Assembly: GCF_041468085.1 (NCBI RefSeq)
Contig: NZ_CP121014.1
Location: 372,001 to 436,000, forward strand
Length of the DNA: 64,000 nucleotides
Source of the DNA: Tistrella mobilis
Lineage (GTDB): Bacteria; Pseudomonadota; Alphaproteobacteria; Tistrellales; Tistrellaceae
Direction of reading: 5' to 3'
Shown here: one piece after another, positions 7,488 through 16,215 of the stretch
How the letters are laid out: each line of letters opens with the position of its first letter
Position numbering within the stretch: position 1 is the first letter of the stretch
Position numbers and translations under genes: made by a program
Notes under the pieces: model-generated
The model's input: the letters and a program-made list of their open reading frames with translations, nothing else
Told to the model about the DNA's origin: nothing
The model's database searches: none

Positions 7488-8555
7488 CTACCCCCCCTCC
7501 GCCCGATACCGCCCCGGGCTCTGGCCGGTCCATTTGCGGAAGGCGCGGTGGAAGGAGCTGGGGTCGGCGAAGCCGGCCGCGGCGGCGGCGTCGGCGACCG
7601 AGGCGGTGGGGTCGCGGAGGACGTCGATGGCGATGTCCAGGCGCAGCGCGTCCTTGATCGCCCGGTAGCTCTGGCCCTCGGCCGCCAGGCGGCGGTGCAG
7701 GGTGGCGGTGGAGATGCCGAAGGCGGCGGCCAGGCTGTCGATATCCGGCCAGTCGTCGGGGTGCAGGCCGCGCAGATGGTGGCGCACCCGCACCAGCCAG
7801 GCATCGGCATTGCGATAGCGCACCAGAATATTGCCCGGGGCCTGTTTCAGAAAGCGGGTCAGGGAGCGGCGCGAGCGGTCGATCGGCAGGTCCAGCAGCT
7901 CGGCATCGAAGACCAGCCGGCTGTCGGCCTGGCCGAAGCGCAGATCGTTGCAGAACAACCGGCGGTAATCGTCGGTATAGGCCGGCACCCGTGCGCGGAC
8001 GTCGATCCAGCGGATCGGGATCCGCCGGCCCACCAGCCAGCAGGCGGCCCCGTGCAGCATCAGCCATATGGTGAAATCGGCGAAGGCCCGCGGCGGGGGC
8101 AGGGGCGCCCCGCCGGTCGGGCGGCGGCCCCGCATCACCAGCTGGGCATGGTCGCCGCTGCGCAGCAGCCGCAGATCGATATCGTCGAAGACCAGCATCA
8201 TGAACCGGGTCATGATCCGGATCGCCGCCCCCAGATCCGGCGCCTCGCGGGCGGTGGCGCACATGAAGCCGAAGCTGCCGCGCTTCATCCGCCGCCGGTT
8301 CATCGCGAAGAATTCGTCATCCAGCAGCCGGGTCAGCCCGCGCCACAGCCGGGCATAGGTCTCTGCATCCACCCGCGCCCCCGGCCGGGTCAGGGCGACC
8401 GGGTCGATGCCGGCCGATCGCAGCACCGGCCCGGTATCCAGCCGCAGCCGATGGGCGCCTTCCAGGGCTTCGGCCACCAGATGGGCCGAAATCGTGCCGG
8501 CCGGCACGTCTCCCTCGCCCGTGTTCCGTGATCCGGATCCGTTCTCCGTTGTCAT
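7488..8555 (-). CDS. AraC-family regulator (arabinose-binding-domain type)
   Basis: This 355-residue protein has a long N-terminal ligand-binding region of the Arabinose_bd type found in OruR/ArgR-like AraC regulators. It includes FGFMCATAREAPDLGAAI and the family-typical RFMMLVFDDIDL. The C-terminal AraC HTH region reads AAAAGFADPSSFHRAFRKW and then GQSPGRYRAEGG. I take the ATG at 8555, which has GGCGGAAC just upstream; a GTG at 8579 is possible. No neighbouring gene is an obvious target: a 310-bp repeat array lies downstream and a TetR gene upstream on the same strand. Confidence 0.85.
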   Translation of the reverse strand: MTTENGSGSRNTGEGDVPAGTISAHLVAEALEGAHRLRLDTGPVLRSAGIDPVALTRPGARVDAETYARLWRGLTRLLDDEFFAMNRRRMKRGSFGFMCATAREAPDLGAAIRIMTRFMMLVFDDIDLRLLRSGDHAQLVMRGRRPTGGAPLPPPRAFADFTIWLMLHGAACWLVGRRIPIRWIDVRARVPAYTDDYRRLFCNDLRFGQADSRLVFDAELLDLPIDRSRRSLTRFLKQAPGNILVRYRNADAWLVRVRHHLRGLHPDDWPDIDSLAAAFGISTATLHRRLAAEGQSYRAIKDALRLDIAIDVLRDPTASVADAAAAAGFADPSSFHRAFRKWTGQSPGRYRAEGG

Positions 8556-8654
8556 ACGTTCCGCCGGCCTTTCCCCCACCCCTTGTCCCTGCGGTCAGGG
8601 GATAAACCGGAAGTCGGCCGGCGTAAAGCGGCCAGTGCGGAATGCCGCGCCGGA

Positions 8655-9242
8655 TCACCCGGCCGCGGGCCAGGCGGCCAGGGCCTGTTCGGCGATCGCC
8701 GTCAGCTTCTCGCGGCTGAATCCGGCCTTGGCCTGCACCGCCAGGCCGTGCAGGGTGGTCAGAAGGAAGGCCGCAAGCACCTCGGGGCGGGCGGCAGCCG
8801 GCAGATCGCCCTCGCGCTTCGCCCGCTCGAACCGGGCGGCGAGCTGCGCCTCGCCGGCGGCGCGGGCCTCGATCAGCATCTGCCGTACCGGCTCCGCCTC
8901 GTCCGATCCGGCCAGCACGCCGTTGATGCCCAGGCAGCCGGTATGGTCGGGATATCGGGTGTTGAGGTCGATCGCGCTGAACAGGATATGGGCCGCCACC
9001 TCCCGCGCCGTCTTCAGCTCCAGCGCCGCCGGGATGTAGTCCAGATGGCGCTCGTAATAGCGGGCGAGCGCCTTGCGGAACATCGCTTCCTTGTTGCCGA
9101 AGGCGGAATACAGCGCCGGCCGCTCCACCCCGGCCGCCCGGGTGAGATCGGTATAGGACGCGCCTTCAAAGCCCTTGCGCCAGAACACGCACATCACGGC
9201 GTCGAGTGCCTGATCTACGTCGAATTCGCGATGGCGCCCCAT
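8655..9242 (-). CDS. TetR-family repressor
   Basis: This 195-residue protein carries an N-terminal TetR HTH (ALDAVMCVFWRKGFEGASYT, then LTRAAGVERPALYSAFGNKE) and a variable C-terminal half containing GCLGINGVLAG, common in TetR regulators of SDR and redox enzymes. It is divergent from the SDR gene at 9377. The 134-bp gap contains a 39-bp dyad that should be its operator, so autorepression and repression of the SDR are likely. The inducer is unknown, perhaps an electrophile. Confidence 0.88.
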   Translation of the reverse strand: MGRHREFDVDQALDAVMCVFWRKGFEGASYTDLTRAAGVERPALYSAFGNKEAMFRKALARYYERHLDYIPAALELKTAREVAAHILFSAIDLNTRYPDHTGCLGINGVLAGSDEAEPVRQMLIEARAAGEAQLAARFERAKREGDLPAAARPEVLAAFLLTTLHGLAVQAKAGFSREKLTAIAEQALAAWPAAG

Positions 9243-9302
9243 CAGTCCCGCCCGGAATTGATCACGGCTTGCATCCTATGCCGCTTGACAACCCCTGTCC
9301 AT

Positions 9303-9341
9303 ATTTCATACCAATCATTACTATAATGATCAGTACGAAAT
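9303..9341. promoter_or_regulatory. 39-bp near-perfect dyad, probable TetR operator
   Basis: ATTTCATAC CAATCATTA, centre CTA, TAATGATCA GTACGAAAT. The outer arms (9303-9311 and 9333-9341) match with one mismatch and the inner arms match in seven of nine positions. It lies in the AT-rich gap between the divergent TetR and SDR genes and covers the likely promoter region. Confidence 0.65.
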
Positions 9342-9376
9342 GAAACGCTCTCTGGAGCGTCGAAAACGGAGGTCTC

Positions 9377-10132
9377 ATGTCGAAGATGCTGACGGGCAGG
9401 GTGGCACTGGTCACCGGCGGGTCCCGCGGGCTTGGTGCCGCGGTGGCGGGGGCGCTGGCCGATCGGGGGGCGGATGTGGCGATCAGCTATGTCGCCTCGG
9501 CCGACAAGGCGGCGGCGGTGGTCGCGGATCTCAAGGCAAGGGGGGTGCGCGCGGCCGCGTTTCGCAGCGATCAGGCCGATACCGCCGCGGCGGCACCGCT
9601 GATCGGCCGGGTGATGGCCGAATTCGGCCGGCTCGACATTCTGGTCAACAATGCCGCCATTTCGGTGCTGGGCCGGATGGTGGACGATCCGGCCGCCGAC
9701 ACGGCCCGGCTCGACCGGCTGTGGCAGACCAATGTCGCGGGGGCCGTGGCGACCACGCGCGCGGCCGCGCCGGTGCTGTCGGATGGCGGCCGGATCATCT
9801 TCATCGGCTCGGCGCTCGGCAGCCGCGTGCCCTTTCCGGGCGTCGCCGATTATGCCGGCAGCAAGGCGGCGATCGCCGGCTATGCCCGCGGGGCGGCGCG
9901 TGATCTGGGGCCGCGCAACATCACGGTCAATGTCGTCCAGCCGGGCATCATGCCCACCGACATGGCGGCGGAGGTGGGCGACAGCGTGCCCGATGCGGTG
10001 ATGGATCTGCATCCCATCCGCCGGATCGCGACGCTGGACGAGGTGGCGGGGCTGGTCTGCTTCCTGGCCGGACCCCATGGCGGCTACATGACCGGCGGCG
10101 TCGTCGACATCGCCGGCGGCGTTCAGGTCTGA
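9377..10132 (+). CDS. Short-chain dehydrogenase/reductase
   Basis: This is a classical 251-residue SDR. The cofactor motif TGGSRGLG is near residue 14, NNAA near residue 91, and the catalytic Ser-Tyr-Lys set is S in FIGSALGSR, then YAGSK. GGRIIFIGS and QPGIMPTDM are standard. The start follows GGAGG at 9368-9372. It is divergent from, and probably repressed by, the TetR gene through the dyad at 9303-9341. The substrate is unknown; such TetR-SDR pairs often handle quinones or aldehydes. The end overlaps by 10 bp the decayed catalase-like gene on the other strand. Confidence 0.88.
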   Translation: MSKMLTGRVALVTGGSRGLGAAVAGALADRGADVAISYVASADKAAAVVADLKARGVRAAAFRSDQADTAAAAPLIGRVMAEFGRLDILVNNAAISVLGRMVDDPAADTARLDRLWQTNVAGAVATTRAAAPVLSDGGRIIFIGSALGSRVPFPGVADYAGSKAAIAGYARGAARDLGPRNITVNVVQPGIMPTDMAAEVGDSVPDAVMDLHPIRRIATLDEVAGLVCFLAGPHGGYMTGGVVDIAGGVQV

Positions 10133-10880
10133 GACGCCCCCCGCCTTGCTGCCGATGCGGCATAGGTCACCCGCCGCAGCCGGTTCAGCTCTCCCAGCGG
10201 CCGGTGGGCGGCAAGGGCGTTCCAGGGCGTGAAGGCGGTGTCGCGGCCGCGCCCCGCCACCACCGGCTGGGGTGGCAGCTCCAGCCGGGCCACGGCGGTG
10301 AACGGCCCGGTCCAGCGGGCGATGCCGTCGTCGAGCAGCTCGTGCTCGCCCTGGCGGGGCTGGATCAGGAAGTCGAAGCCGATCGGCCCGCGGGCGAAGG
10401 CCTTGCGCAGCCGTTCGGCGAAGCTGCCGCCCCGCACATTCCGCCAGGCGGCATCCGGCCGGCACTGAAACTTCATCTCCCCCGCGCCCAGCGCGAAGGG
10501 CGCCACCGAATAATAGATCCGCCCGGCCAGGTCGCGGCCTTTCAGATGGCTGCGCAGCGTATCGGCCATCATCTGCAGATAGTGCAGGCGCGGCCGTCCC
10601 CGTGGCACCACCGCGCCGGGCAGCAGCATGCGGCCAGGCGTCGGCTTCAGATGGCCGTCCTGCTGGCCGGGCGAACAGCCCCTGCGCCAGCGCCGGATCC
10701 GCGGGCGGGGGCACGGTGAACACGCCGTCCAGGCAGCCATGTTCCAGGTCGTGGAAGGTGCGCGGCAGCGATCCGTCAGGGCGCGGCAGCTGAAAGGTGC
10801 GGCGGAAGATCGTGACCAGTTCGTCGCCGGTGGCCTCCAGCGGGCAGCGTGGGGCGTCGGACGGCAAGGCGGTGTCGTCC
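10123..10880 (-). pseudogene. Catalase-family (y4iL-like) heme protein, frameshifted and internally deleted
   Basis: The C-terminal part (about 10123-10640) reads GEMKFQCRPD, then GPIGFDFLIQ, and ends FTPWNALAAHRPLGELNRLR, the typical end of catalase-related proteins that carry the heme pocket. The N-terminal part, RTFHDLEHGCLDGVFTV followed by LAQGLFARPAG, is in a different frame (about 10660-10860). The frames change after LFARP, and roughly 50 residues expected between that point and YYSVAPF are missing. No start codon suits the N-terminal fragment. I therefore read it as a broken gene next to the two-component system. It could once have been a stress-response target of that system. Confidence 0.6.
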
Positions 10881-10943
10881 GGAGCGGCAGGTGATCCGTC
10901 AGTCGATCCTGACCGTCCGCCCGCCGGCGCGCAAGCCGGGCAA

Positions 10944-11690
10944 TCAGATCTCGTCCACCACCGCCGTAAAGACATAGCCGCCCAGGCGCACCGTGCGCAG
11001 CAGGGCGGGTTCTTTCGGGTCGGCTTCGATCTTCTGGCGCAGCCGGCTGATATGCACGTCGATGCTGCGCTCGATCGGCCCCGCCAGCCCGGCATGGGTC
11101 AGCGACAGCAGCTCTTCGCGCGCGATCACCCGGCCGGGATTGCGGCAGAAGGCGAGCAGCAGATCAAACTCGGTGGTTGTCAGCGCGATGCGGGCGCGGG
11201 ACGGGTCGTGCAGCTGGCGGCGCAGCGGGTCGATCTCCCAGCCGTCGAAGCGCAGCCGGCGGCGGCCGTCGGGCAATGTCGCGCCGTAAGAGGCGCGGCG
11301 CAGCAGGCTGCGGATCCTGGCGACCAGTTCCCGCGGGCTGAACGGCTTGGTGACATAGTCGTCCGCGCCCACCTCCAGCCCGACGATCCGGTCGATCTCC
11401 TCGCCCAGTGCCGTCAGCATGATGATCGGGATGGTCATCCCGGCACGGATGCGCCGGCAGAGGCTGATCCCGTCTTCGTCGGGCAGCATCACGTCCAGCA
11501 CGATCAGGTCGAACCCCCGGCGCGCCAGGGCTGCGGCCATGCCGCGACCATCGCCGACCAGGGTCGCCTGCATGCCGTTTTCCTGAAGCGTCAGGGCCAG
11601 CAGCCCGCCGATCCCGGCATCATCCTCGACGATCAGGATATGGGGGCCCCCGCCCGATTGTATGCCCCCGCATGGCTGCATGGTCGTCAC
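10944..11690 (-). CDS. OmpR-family response regulator
   Basis: This 248-residue protein has a receiver domain with the acidic pair in LIVEDDAG, the phosphoacceptor Asp in IVLDVMLPDEDG and Lys in YVTKPFSPRELVAR. It is followed by a winged-helix DNA-binding domain (ALTTTEFDLLLAF, then RSIDVHISRLRQKIE). It resembles the OmpR/TctD branch. The partner is almost certainly the histidine kinase at 12738, with the MipA-like gene between them on the same strand as this regulator. Confidence 0.92.
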   Translation of the reverse strand: MTTMQPCGGIQSGGGPHILIVEDDAGIGGLLALTLQENGMQATLVGDGRGMAAALARRGFDLIVLDVMLPDEDGISLCRRIRAGMTIPIIMLTALGEEIDRIVGLEVGADDYVTKPFSPRELVARIRSLLRRASYGATLPDGRRRLRFDGWEIDPLRRQLHDPSRARIALTTTEFDLLLAFCRNPGRVIAREELLSLTHAGLAGPIERSIDVHISRLRQKIEADPKEPALLRTVRLGGYVFTAVVDEI

Positions 11691-11756
11691 CTCGCATCGA
11701 TCCGCCGGTCAGATGCAACATGTCAGCGGGGCCGCAGACGCAAGGCACGGCCCCGC

Positions 11757-11788
11757 CGATCCTCCGATCCTCCGATCCTCCGATCCTC
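11757..11788. repeat. Four tandem copies of an 8-bp unit
   Basis: CGATCCTC is repeated four times without change in the gap between the response regulator and the end of the MipA-like gene. It is an 8-bp simple repeat that could vary in number by slippage. It is non-coding and no function is evident. Confidence 0.85.
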
Positions 11789-11798
11789 CCCAACCAGA

Positions 11799-12569
11799 TC
11801 AGAAGCGGTAGCCCAGCGCCAGCGACAGTTTTGGCTGGACCTTTTCTTCCACCACCGGGCTGTCGGCGGCATCGCCGGTCAGCACGCCCACCCCGGCCGC
11901 GCCGCGCAGCAGCCAGTTGCCCCCCATCATCCAGGTGGCGGTGGTTTCGAAATCCACCCGCTTCAACCCGGCTTCGGCATCGTAGCGTGCCAGGCCCGAT
12001 GCCGCGGACTGGCGGGGATCGATGCCGAAATAACTCTGCATATGCTCGTCATCGGCCATCACGGCGGCGATGCCGGCGGTCAGCGTCAGCCGGTCGGAAA
12101 CCCTGGCCGTGTAGTCGAGGCCGAGTTTGCCCGTCAGCCCGTCGCTACCGCCCAGCGCCCGGTCGACCGTCAGATACACCTCGAAAGGCTCTGAGGTCCA
12201 GGCGAGTTTCAGCCCGGCGGTGGCGGCGCCATCGACATCGCCAAGCCCCCTCAGCCGGTCGGCATCATCCTGGTCGCGGCCGCGTTCATAGCCGAGCCGG
12301 CCCGAGACCGACAGCTGCCCCCAGCGGGCGACGCGCGCCTCGGCCCCGCCGGGCGAGACGGTCAGCCAGTCCTGCCAGGTGAAGAGCACCAGCGGCAGGG
12401 GGGAGACCTCCAGATCCTCGCCGCCTTCGTATTCGGGTACGAGCCCGGCCCCGGCGCCCAGCACCAGGCTCCAGTCGCGGGCGTCGGCGCCCCGGGGCGC
12501 CAGGCTGAGCAGGGCCAGGGCGGGTGCAGTCAGCAGAAGAGATCTGTTCCGTGAAGTGAGACGACGCAT
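11799..12569 (-). CDS. MipA/OmpV-family outer-membrane protein
   Basis: This 256-residue protein has an N-terminal signal peptide (SLLLTAPALALLSLAP, cut likely after GADA). Alternating beta-strand pattern follows, with GAGAGLVPEYEGGEDLEVSP near the start and a terminal aromatic residue (KLSLALGYRF), as in outer-membrane barrels. MipA/OmpV proteins are scaffolds for murein hydrolases or porin-like stress proteins. They are often next to OmpR-type two-component systems, as here, where the regulator lies downstream on the same strand and the kinase is divergent. The start ATG is at 12567-12569; a longer upstream reading frame is not coding. Confidence 0.85.
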   Translation of the reverse strand: MRRLTSRNRSLLLTAPALALLSLAPRGADARDWSLVLGAGAGLVPEYEGGEDLEVSPLPLVLFTWQDWLTVSPGGAEARVARWGQLSVSGRLGYERGRDQDDADRLRGLGDVDGAATAGLKLAWTSEPFEVYLTVDRALGGSDGLTGKLGLDYTARVSDRLTLTAGIAAVMADDEHMQSYFGIDPRQSAASGLARYDAEAGLKRVDFETTATWMMGGNWLLRGAAGVGVLTGDAADSPVVEEKVQPKLSLALGYRF

Positions 12570-12737
12570 GACGGCTCCGTGCGACGATGAGGACCGATGC
12601 CCCTGCTTCCCATATCGCGCCGGGTTTGAGGGTGTCGATTTGTTACGTTTTGTTGCGGCGCAACCGCCGTGGCCCGCGATATGCGAAGATGGCCCCGGTT
12701 CCCGATCCATCATCCACCATCTCTCTCCGGAGCCGAG

Positions 12738-14057
12738 ATGACGCGCCTCACCATTCCCCGGCTGACCCTTCAGGTGCAGATCATCGCCGTCGTCATGGCC
12801 GGCCTGTTTCTTTTCGACACGCTGGAACCGGCTCTGGATCGCTGGGTCGGCCAGTCCGCTGTGCGGCCTGACCTGAAGCAGGCCGTCGAGCGGGTGCGGA
12901 CCCTCGCCGGTCTGGTCGGGCATGCGCCGCCGGAGGGACGCGCGGCGGTGCTGGAGATGGCCGGGATGGCGGGATGGCGGCTCGACCTGGCAGCGCGCGA
13001 GCTTGCCGCGGATTTTGCGACCGCTGCGCCCGATGACGGTCTGCTCGATCGCTTCGGCGCCCGTCTGCTGGTGCCGGACGACGTCCTGGCGCCGGTCGGC
13101 GGCTGGCGGACCTTTCTCGACGGCCGGCGGGTGATGGCGGTCGAGGTCGACGACCGCACGCTGCTGATCGCGGATTTCGCATCGCCGCAGATGCAACTGC
13201 GCGAGGTGACGGGGCCCCTGCCGAATTATCTTCTGGCCCTGGTCATTCTGTGCCTGCTGTTTGCGGTGTTCTCGGGCCGGGTGATCACCCGGCCGCTGCG
13301 GCGCATCGCCGCCGCCGCGGCCGGGGCGGATCTGACGGGCGGGCCCGAGATTTTCGAGGAACGCGGCAGCATCGAAATCGTGATGCTGGCCCGGGCGCTG
13401 AACCGCATGCGCCGGCGGATCGTGACCATGGTCGAGAGCCGCACCCGCATGCTGCGCGGCATCAGCCACGATCTGCGCACGCCGCTGACCCGCATCCGGC
13501 TGCGCGCCGACCGCGTCGCCGACCCCGATCTGCGCATGGCCCTGCTGGCGGATGTCCACCGGCTGGAGGCGCTGCTGGATGAAAGCCTGGCCTATCTGCG
13601 CGACGACCATGCGCATGAGGCGGTGGAGCGGGTGGATGTGGCCAGCACGTTGCAGACCATCTGCAGCGATTTCGCCGACATCGGCCACGACATCCGCTTC
13701 CACGGCCCCAACCGCCTGGTCGCCCGCTGCCGGCCGCTGGCGCTGGGCCGGGCGGTGGCCAATCTCTGCGAAAACGCCACCCGTTTCGCCACCCGCACCG
13801 ACCTCACCCTCACCGCCGGCGACGGCGTCTTCGTGATCGAGGTGGCGGACAACGGCCCCGGCATCCCGCAGGACCAGCGCGCCCGGGTGCTCGACCCCTT
13901 CTTCAAGCTCGACAACGCCCGCCGGGATGGCGGCACCGGCTTCGGCCTGGGCCTCGCCATCGTGGCCGAAGTGGTCCTGGCCCATCGCGGCCGGCTGGAT
14001 CTGCTCGACAGCCCTCTGCACGGGCTGACGGTGCGCCTGACGATCCCAACGGGTTGA
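12738..14057 (+). CDS. Sensor histidine kinase (OmpR-system partner)
   Basis: This protein of about 439 residues has two transmembrane segments (IIAVVMAGLFLFDTLEPA and LLALVILCLLFAVFSG) that flank a periplasmic domain of about 150 residues. A HAMP region starting RVITRPLRRIAAAA follows. The DHp helix carries the phospho-His in GISHDLRTPLTRIRLR. The ATPase domain has an N-box NLCENATRFA, DNGPGIP and GTGFGLGLAI. The ATG at 12738 follows GGAG at 12729-12732. It is divergent from the MipA-like gene, which separates it from its response regulator. The signal is unknown; the outer-membrane neighbour suggests an envelope or metal stress input. Confidence 0.92.
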   Translation: MTRLTIPRLTLQVQIIAVVMAGLFLFDTLEPALDRWVGQSAVRPDLKQAVERVRTLAGLVGHAPPEGRAAVLEMAGMAGWRLDLAARELAADFATAAPDDGLLDRFGARLLVPDDVLAPVGGWRTFLDGRRVMAVEVDDRTLLIADFASPQMQLREVTGPLPNYLLALVILCLLFAVFSGRVITRPLRRIAAAAAGADLTGGPEIFEERGSIEIVMLARALNRMRRRIVTMVESRTRMLRGISHDLRTPLTRIRLRADRVADPDLRMALLADVHRLEALLDESLAYLRDDHAHEAVERVDVASTLQTICSDFADIGHDIRFHGPNRLVARCRPLALGRAVANLCENATRFATRTDLTLTAGDGVFVIEVADNGPGIPQDQRARVLDPFFKLDNARRDGGTGFGLGLAIVAEVVLAHRGRLDLLDSPLHGLTVRLTIPTG

Positions 14058-14110
14058 CGGGCGTTCCGGACTGTCCGTTCATCGGAATCCCGGAGGTTTA
14101 AATTTAAAGC

Positions 14111-14131
14111 ATCAATCAATTATTGATTGAT
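14111..14131. promoter_or_regulatory. Perfect 21-bp palindrome in AT-rich gap
   Basis: ATCAATCAAT T ATTGATTGAT is a perfect dyad in the 294-bp gap between the kinase (ends 14057) and the secreted protein (starts 14352). It has no T-run after it and lies in the only AT-rich stretch nearby, so it is better read as a regulator site than as a terminator. The rest of the gap shows no gene. Confidence 0.5.
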
Positions 14132-14351
14132 AACATTAAACGCAGTGATAACAATCCATATGTCATGTGGCTGTCTGTGCATCTTTGGTAACTGGTAGCC
14201 TGTCCCCTCGGCTGGGTGACCCTGTGCCACTGCCCGTATCGTCCGTGCTCCGGCGCGGGTTCATTTGCTGTGGATGCTTCAGGCATCCCCAGGGATCGAT
14301 GCGCATCAGACGGCGAAGAGGGTAATGCCCGCTTCGGATAGAGAGGTTTCG

Positions 14352-15572
14352 ATGAGTTCTTTACAGCAAACGATCACTTTTGGGCGAAGGATCGGGCTGG
14401 CGCTGCTGCTGGCCGTGGCCGCGGCGCTGCCGGCGGGCGCGCAGAGCACCCATACGGCGTCCGATCTGACCGACCGTTACTACAACACCGCGGCCGATTG
14501 CGGCGGGCCGTCGCGCCCGGCCTTCCTGTGCTCCGGCGTCATCTTCCGCGGCACGCGCTATTCCACCGCCTATCATTCCTGGGATCCCAGCCCGACCTCG
14601 GTGCGGACGGGGGGCGTTTCCTTCTCTTATCTGCGGGCCGATGCGCGGTTCCAGAACCTCGCCTTCAACTACCATAACGGCTACACCGTTTATCCGATTT
14701 TCGGCGCGCCGTCCTGGGCGATGGATTTCAACTTCGTCTGCGCGTTTCCGCTGGATGGCGCCACCGATGCGCGCACCGATCAGGGCTGCGGCAGGCGGAC
14801 CGACGACACCACCAATCGCAGCGCGCCCTGCCAGTCGATCGGCATCCTGAGCGCCGAGCAGTGGCTGAGCAGCTATCAGCCGCATAATTCCAGCACCGGT
14901 TTCCGCGCCTGCGGCTTCACCGTCGCCGATCACACCAGCCCGCCCCAGGGCACGGCCTATGCCTTCCAGCAGGTCATCCGGGCGATGAATCAGCTGGGTG
15001 CGGTCTCGCTGGGCCAGCAGAACGAGATGCGCGCCGCCACCTGGGCGCAGGGCATCGGCGACAAGCTGCCGATCGAATCCTTCTTCTATCTGGCCGATGC
15101 CGGCGATCAGGCCCTGCTGGATGCGCGCGGCGACCAGGCCGACTATTACCGCACCACCGGCCGTTTCGTGCCGGTGATCCGGATGACCCTGCCCACGGCG
15201 AACAAGAACGCCACCTTCCACTATGTCGATGCCGATCAGGCGATCAAGCCGGCGGCGGCGGCGTCCTGCCCGCAATATATCGAGCGCGGCAGCTGGACCA
15301 CCCATCCCGGCTCGCCGCATCTGAGCCTCAGCCTGGTGCCGACCGATTGCGCCCGCAACATCGCGGTCCAGGCGGCACCTGCGGTCTTCGCCGAGATCCA
15401 GGCCAGGTTCGGCAACACGCCCCAGTGGCACAACCCGGCCGGCATGCAGGCCCAGCTGACCTGCCATATCGAGATTGCCCGCCACAAGGATGAATGGAAC
15501 CTGGAACCCGATCGCCGCGCCGACAGCCCCGAGCTGACCCGTAAGGAAGACTGCAACCCGCCCTTCGTCTGA
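14352..15572 (+). CDS. Halovibrin-like (HvnC family) secreted protein
   Basis: This protein of about 406 residues has a clear signal peptide (IGLALLLAVAAALPAGAQS, cut after AGA). The mature protein has many Cys (PAFLCSGVIF, NFVCAFPLD, DQGCGRR, APCQSIG, FRACGF), as in disulfide-bonded exported proteins. Blocks such as RYYNTAADCGG, YHSWDPSPTSV and GGVSFSYLRADA followed by NGYTVYPIF match what I remember of Pseudomonas proteins annotated halovibrin HvnC, and EMRAATWAQ suits the same family. Halovibrins were first described in Vibrio fischeri as secreted ADP-ribosyltransferases, but the activity here is not shown. The ATG at 14352 follows GAGAGG at 14341-14346. The gene stands alone with a palindrome upstream, so it may be an individually regulated host- or competitor-directed factor. 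Confidence 0.65.
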   Translation: MSSLQQTITFGRRIGLALLLAVAAALPAGAQSTHTASDLTDRYYNTAADCGGPSRPAFLCSGVIFRGTRYSTAYHSWDPSPTSVRTGGVSFSYLRADARFQNLAFNYHNGYTVYPIFGAPSWAMDFNFVCAFPLDGATDARTDQGCGRRTDDTTNRSAPCQSIGILSAEQWLSSYQPHNSSTGFRACGFTVADHTSPPQGTAYAFQQVIRAMNQLGAVSLGQQNEMRAATWAQGIGDKLPIESFFYLADAGDQALLDARGDQADYYRTTGRFVPVIRMTLPTANKNATFHYVDADQAIKPAAAASCPQYIERGSWTTHPGSPHLSLSLVPTDCARNIAVQAAPAVFAEIQARFGNTPQWHNPAGMQAQLTCHIEIARHKDEWNLEPDRRADSPELTRKEDCNPPFV

Positions 15573-15591
15573 GCCTTGCCCGTCCCCCATG

Positions 15592-15624
15592 AAAAACCGC
15601 CGGGGCCGTATCGCCCCCGGCGGT
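15592..15624 (-). terminator. Intrinsic terminator for the minus-strand gene at 15659
   Basis: The arms ACCGCCGGGG and CCCCGGCGGT enclose a short loop and are followed, on the minus strand, by GTTTTTC. It lies between the convergent ends of the halovibrin-like gene and the hypothetical gene. The plus-strand side lacks a T-run. Confidence 0.65.
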
Positions 15625-15658
15625 CTTGATTGTCCGGTCTTTCGGTCGTCGGCCCCGA

Positions 15659-16114
15659 TCAATGCGCCTGTGCCGGCGGGTGCAGCTGGTCCAGCACCTT
15701 GCGCAGCACGCCATGGGCCACGGCCACCTCGGTGACCTCGCCGACCAGGGCATGATAGCGCGCCTGCGCGCCCGCAGCCTCGCCGGCCTCTGCGGTCGCA
15801 AGGCTGTCGGGTCCCGGCCGCACCAGGGCCGCAACCTCGCCTGCATGCCGCGCCACATCCCCGGGCCCCGGCGGCGGCAGGCGCCGCGGGCTGCGGGTTT
15901 CGTCGATCGCGACGATCAGATCCGAAATCGCCTTCAGCCAGGCGAAATCCGGATGCCCGGTCACCAGCGACAGCCGCTGATACGGATCCGCGGCCGCGCC
16001 GAACCGCTCCAGCTCGGTATCGAGCATCGCCTTGTGAACCTTGATCAACGCCGCCGACAACAGCTTCAGCGCAGCGCGGGGGTCGGTGGCAGGCAGGCGG
16101 TCGATGGCGGTCAT
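15659..16114 (-). CDS. Conserved hypothetical protein
   Basis: This is a 151-residue, mostly helical, soluble protein with no signal peptide or membrane segment. It opens with LKLLSAALIKVHKAMLDTEL, has a central HPDFAWLKAISDLIVAIDE, and ends with VTEVAVAHGVLRKVLDQLHPP. I do not recognise the family with certainty. It is monocistronic, with its own terminator at 15592-15624, and convergent with the halovibrin-like gene. Codon use fits the genome. Confidence 0.65.
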   Translation of the reverse strand: MTAIDRLPATDPRAALKLLSAALIKVHKAMLDTELERFGAAADPYQRLSLVTGHPDFAWLKAISDLIVAIDETRSPRRLPPPGPGDVARHAGEVAALVRPGPDSLATAEAGEAAGAQARYHALVGEVTEVAVAHGVLRKVLDQLHPPAQAH

Positions 16115-16215
16115 GCGATCGCGTCTCCTTCATCTCGCCGGTTGCGGAACCGGGAATATGTAGCGATCGCGGGGGCGAATGTCACCCTGTGGGGCATGCG
16201 GGGGGCGGGGGGCTG

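Noticed and set aside
6364-8531. Open frames of 110-560 codons across the 310-bp array
   Set aside because: Their sequence repeats with the unit and translates the REP hairpins (VIPAQAGIQ, NLDPGLRRDDGG). There is no start-site pattern or domain.
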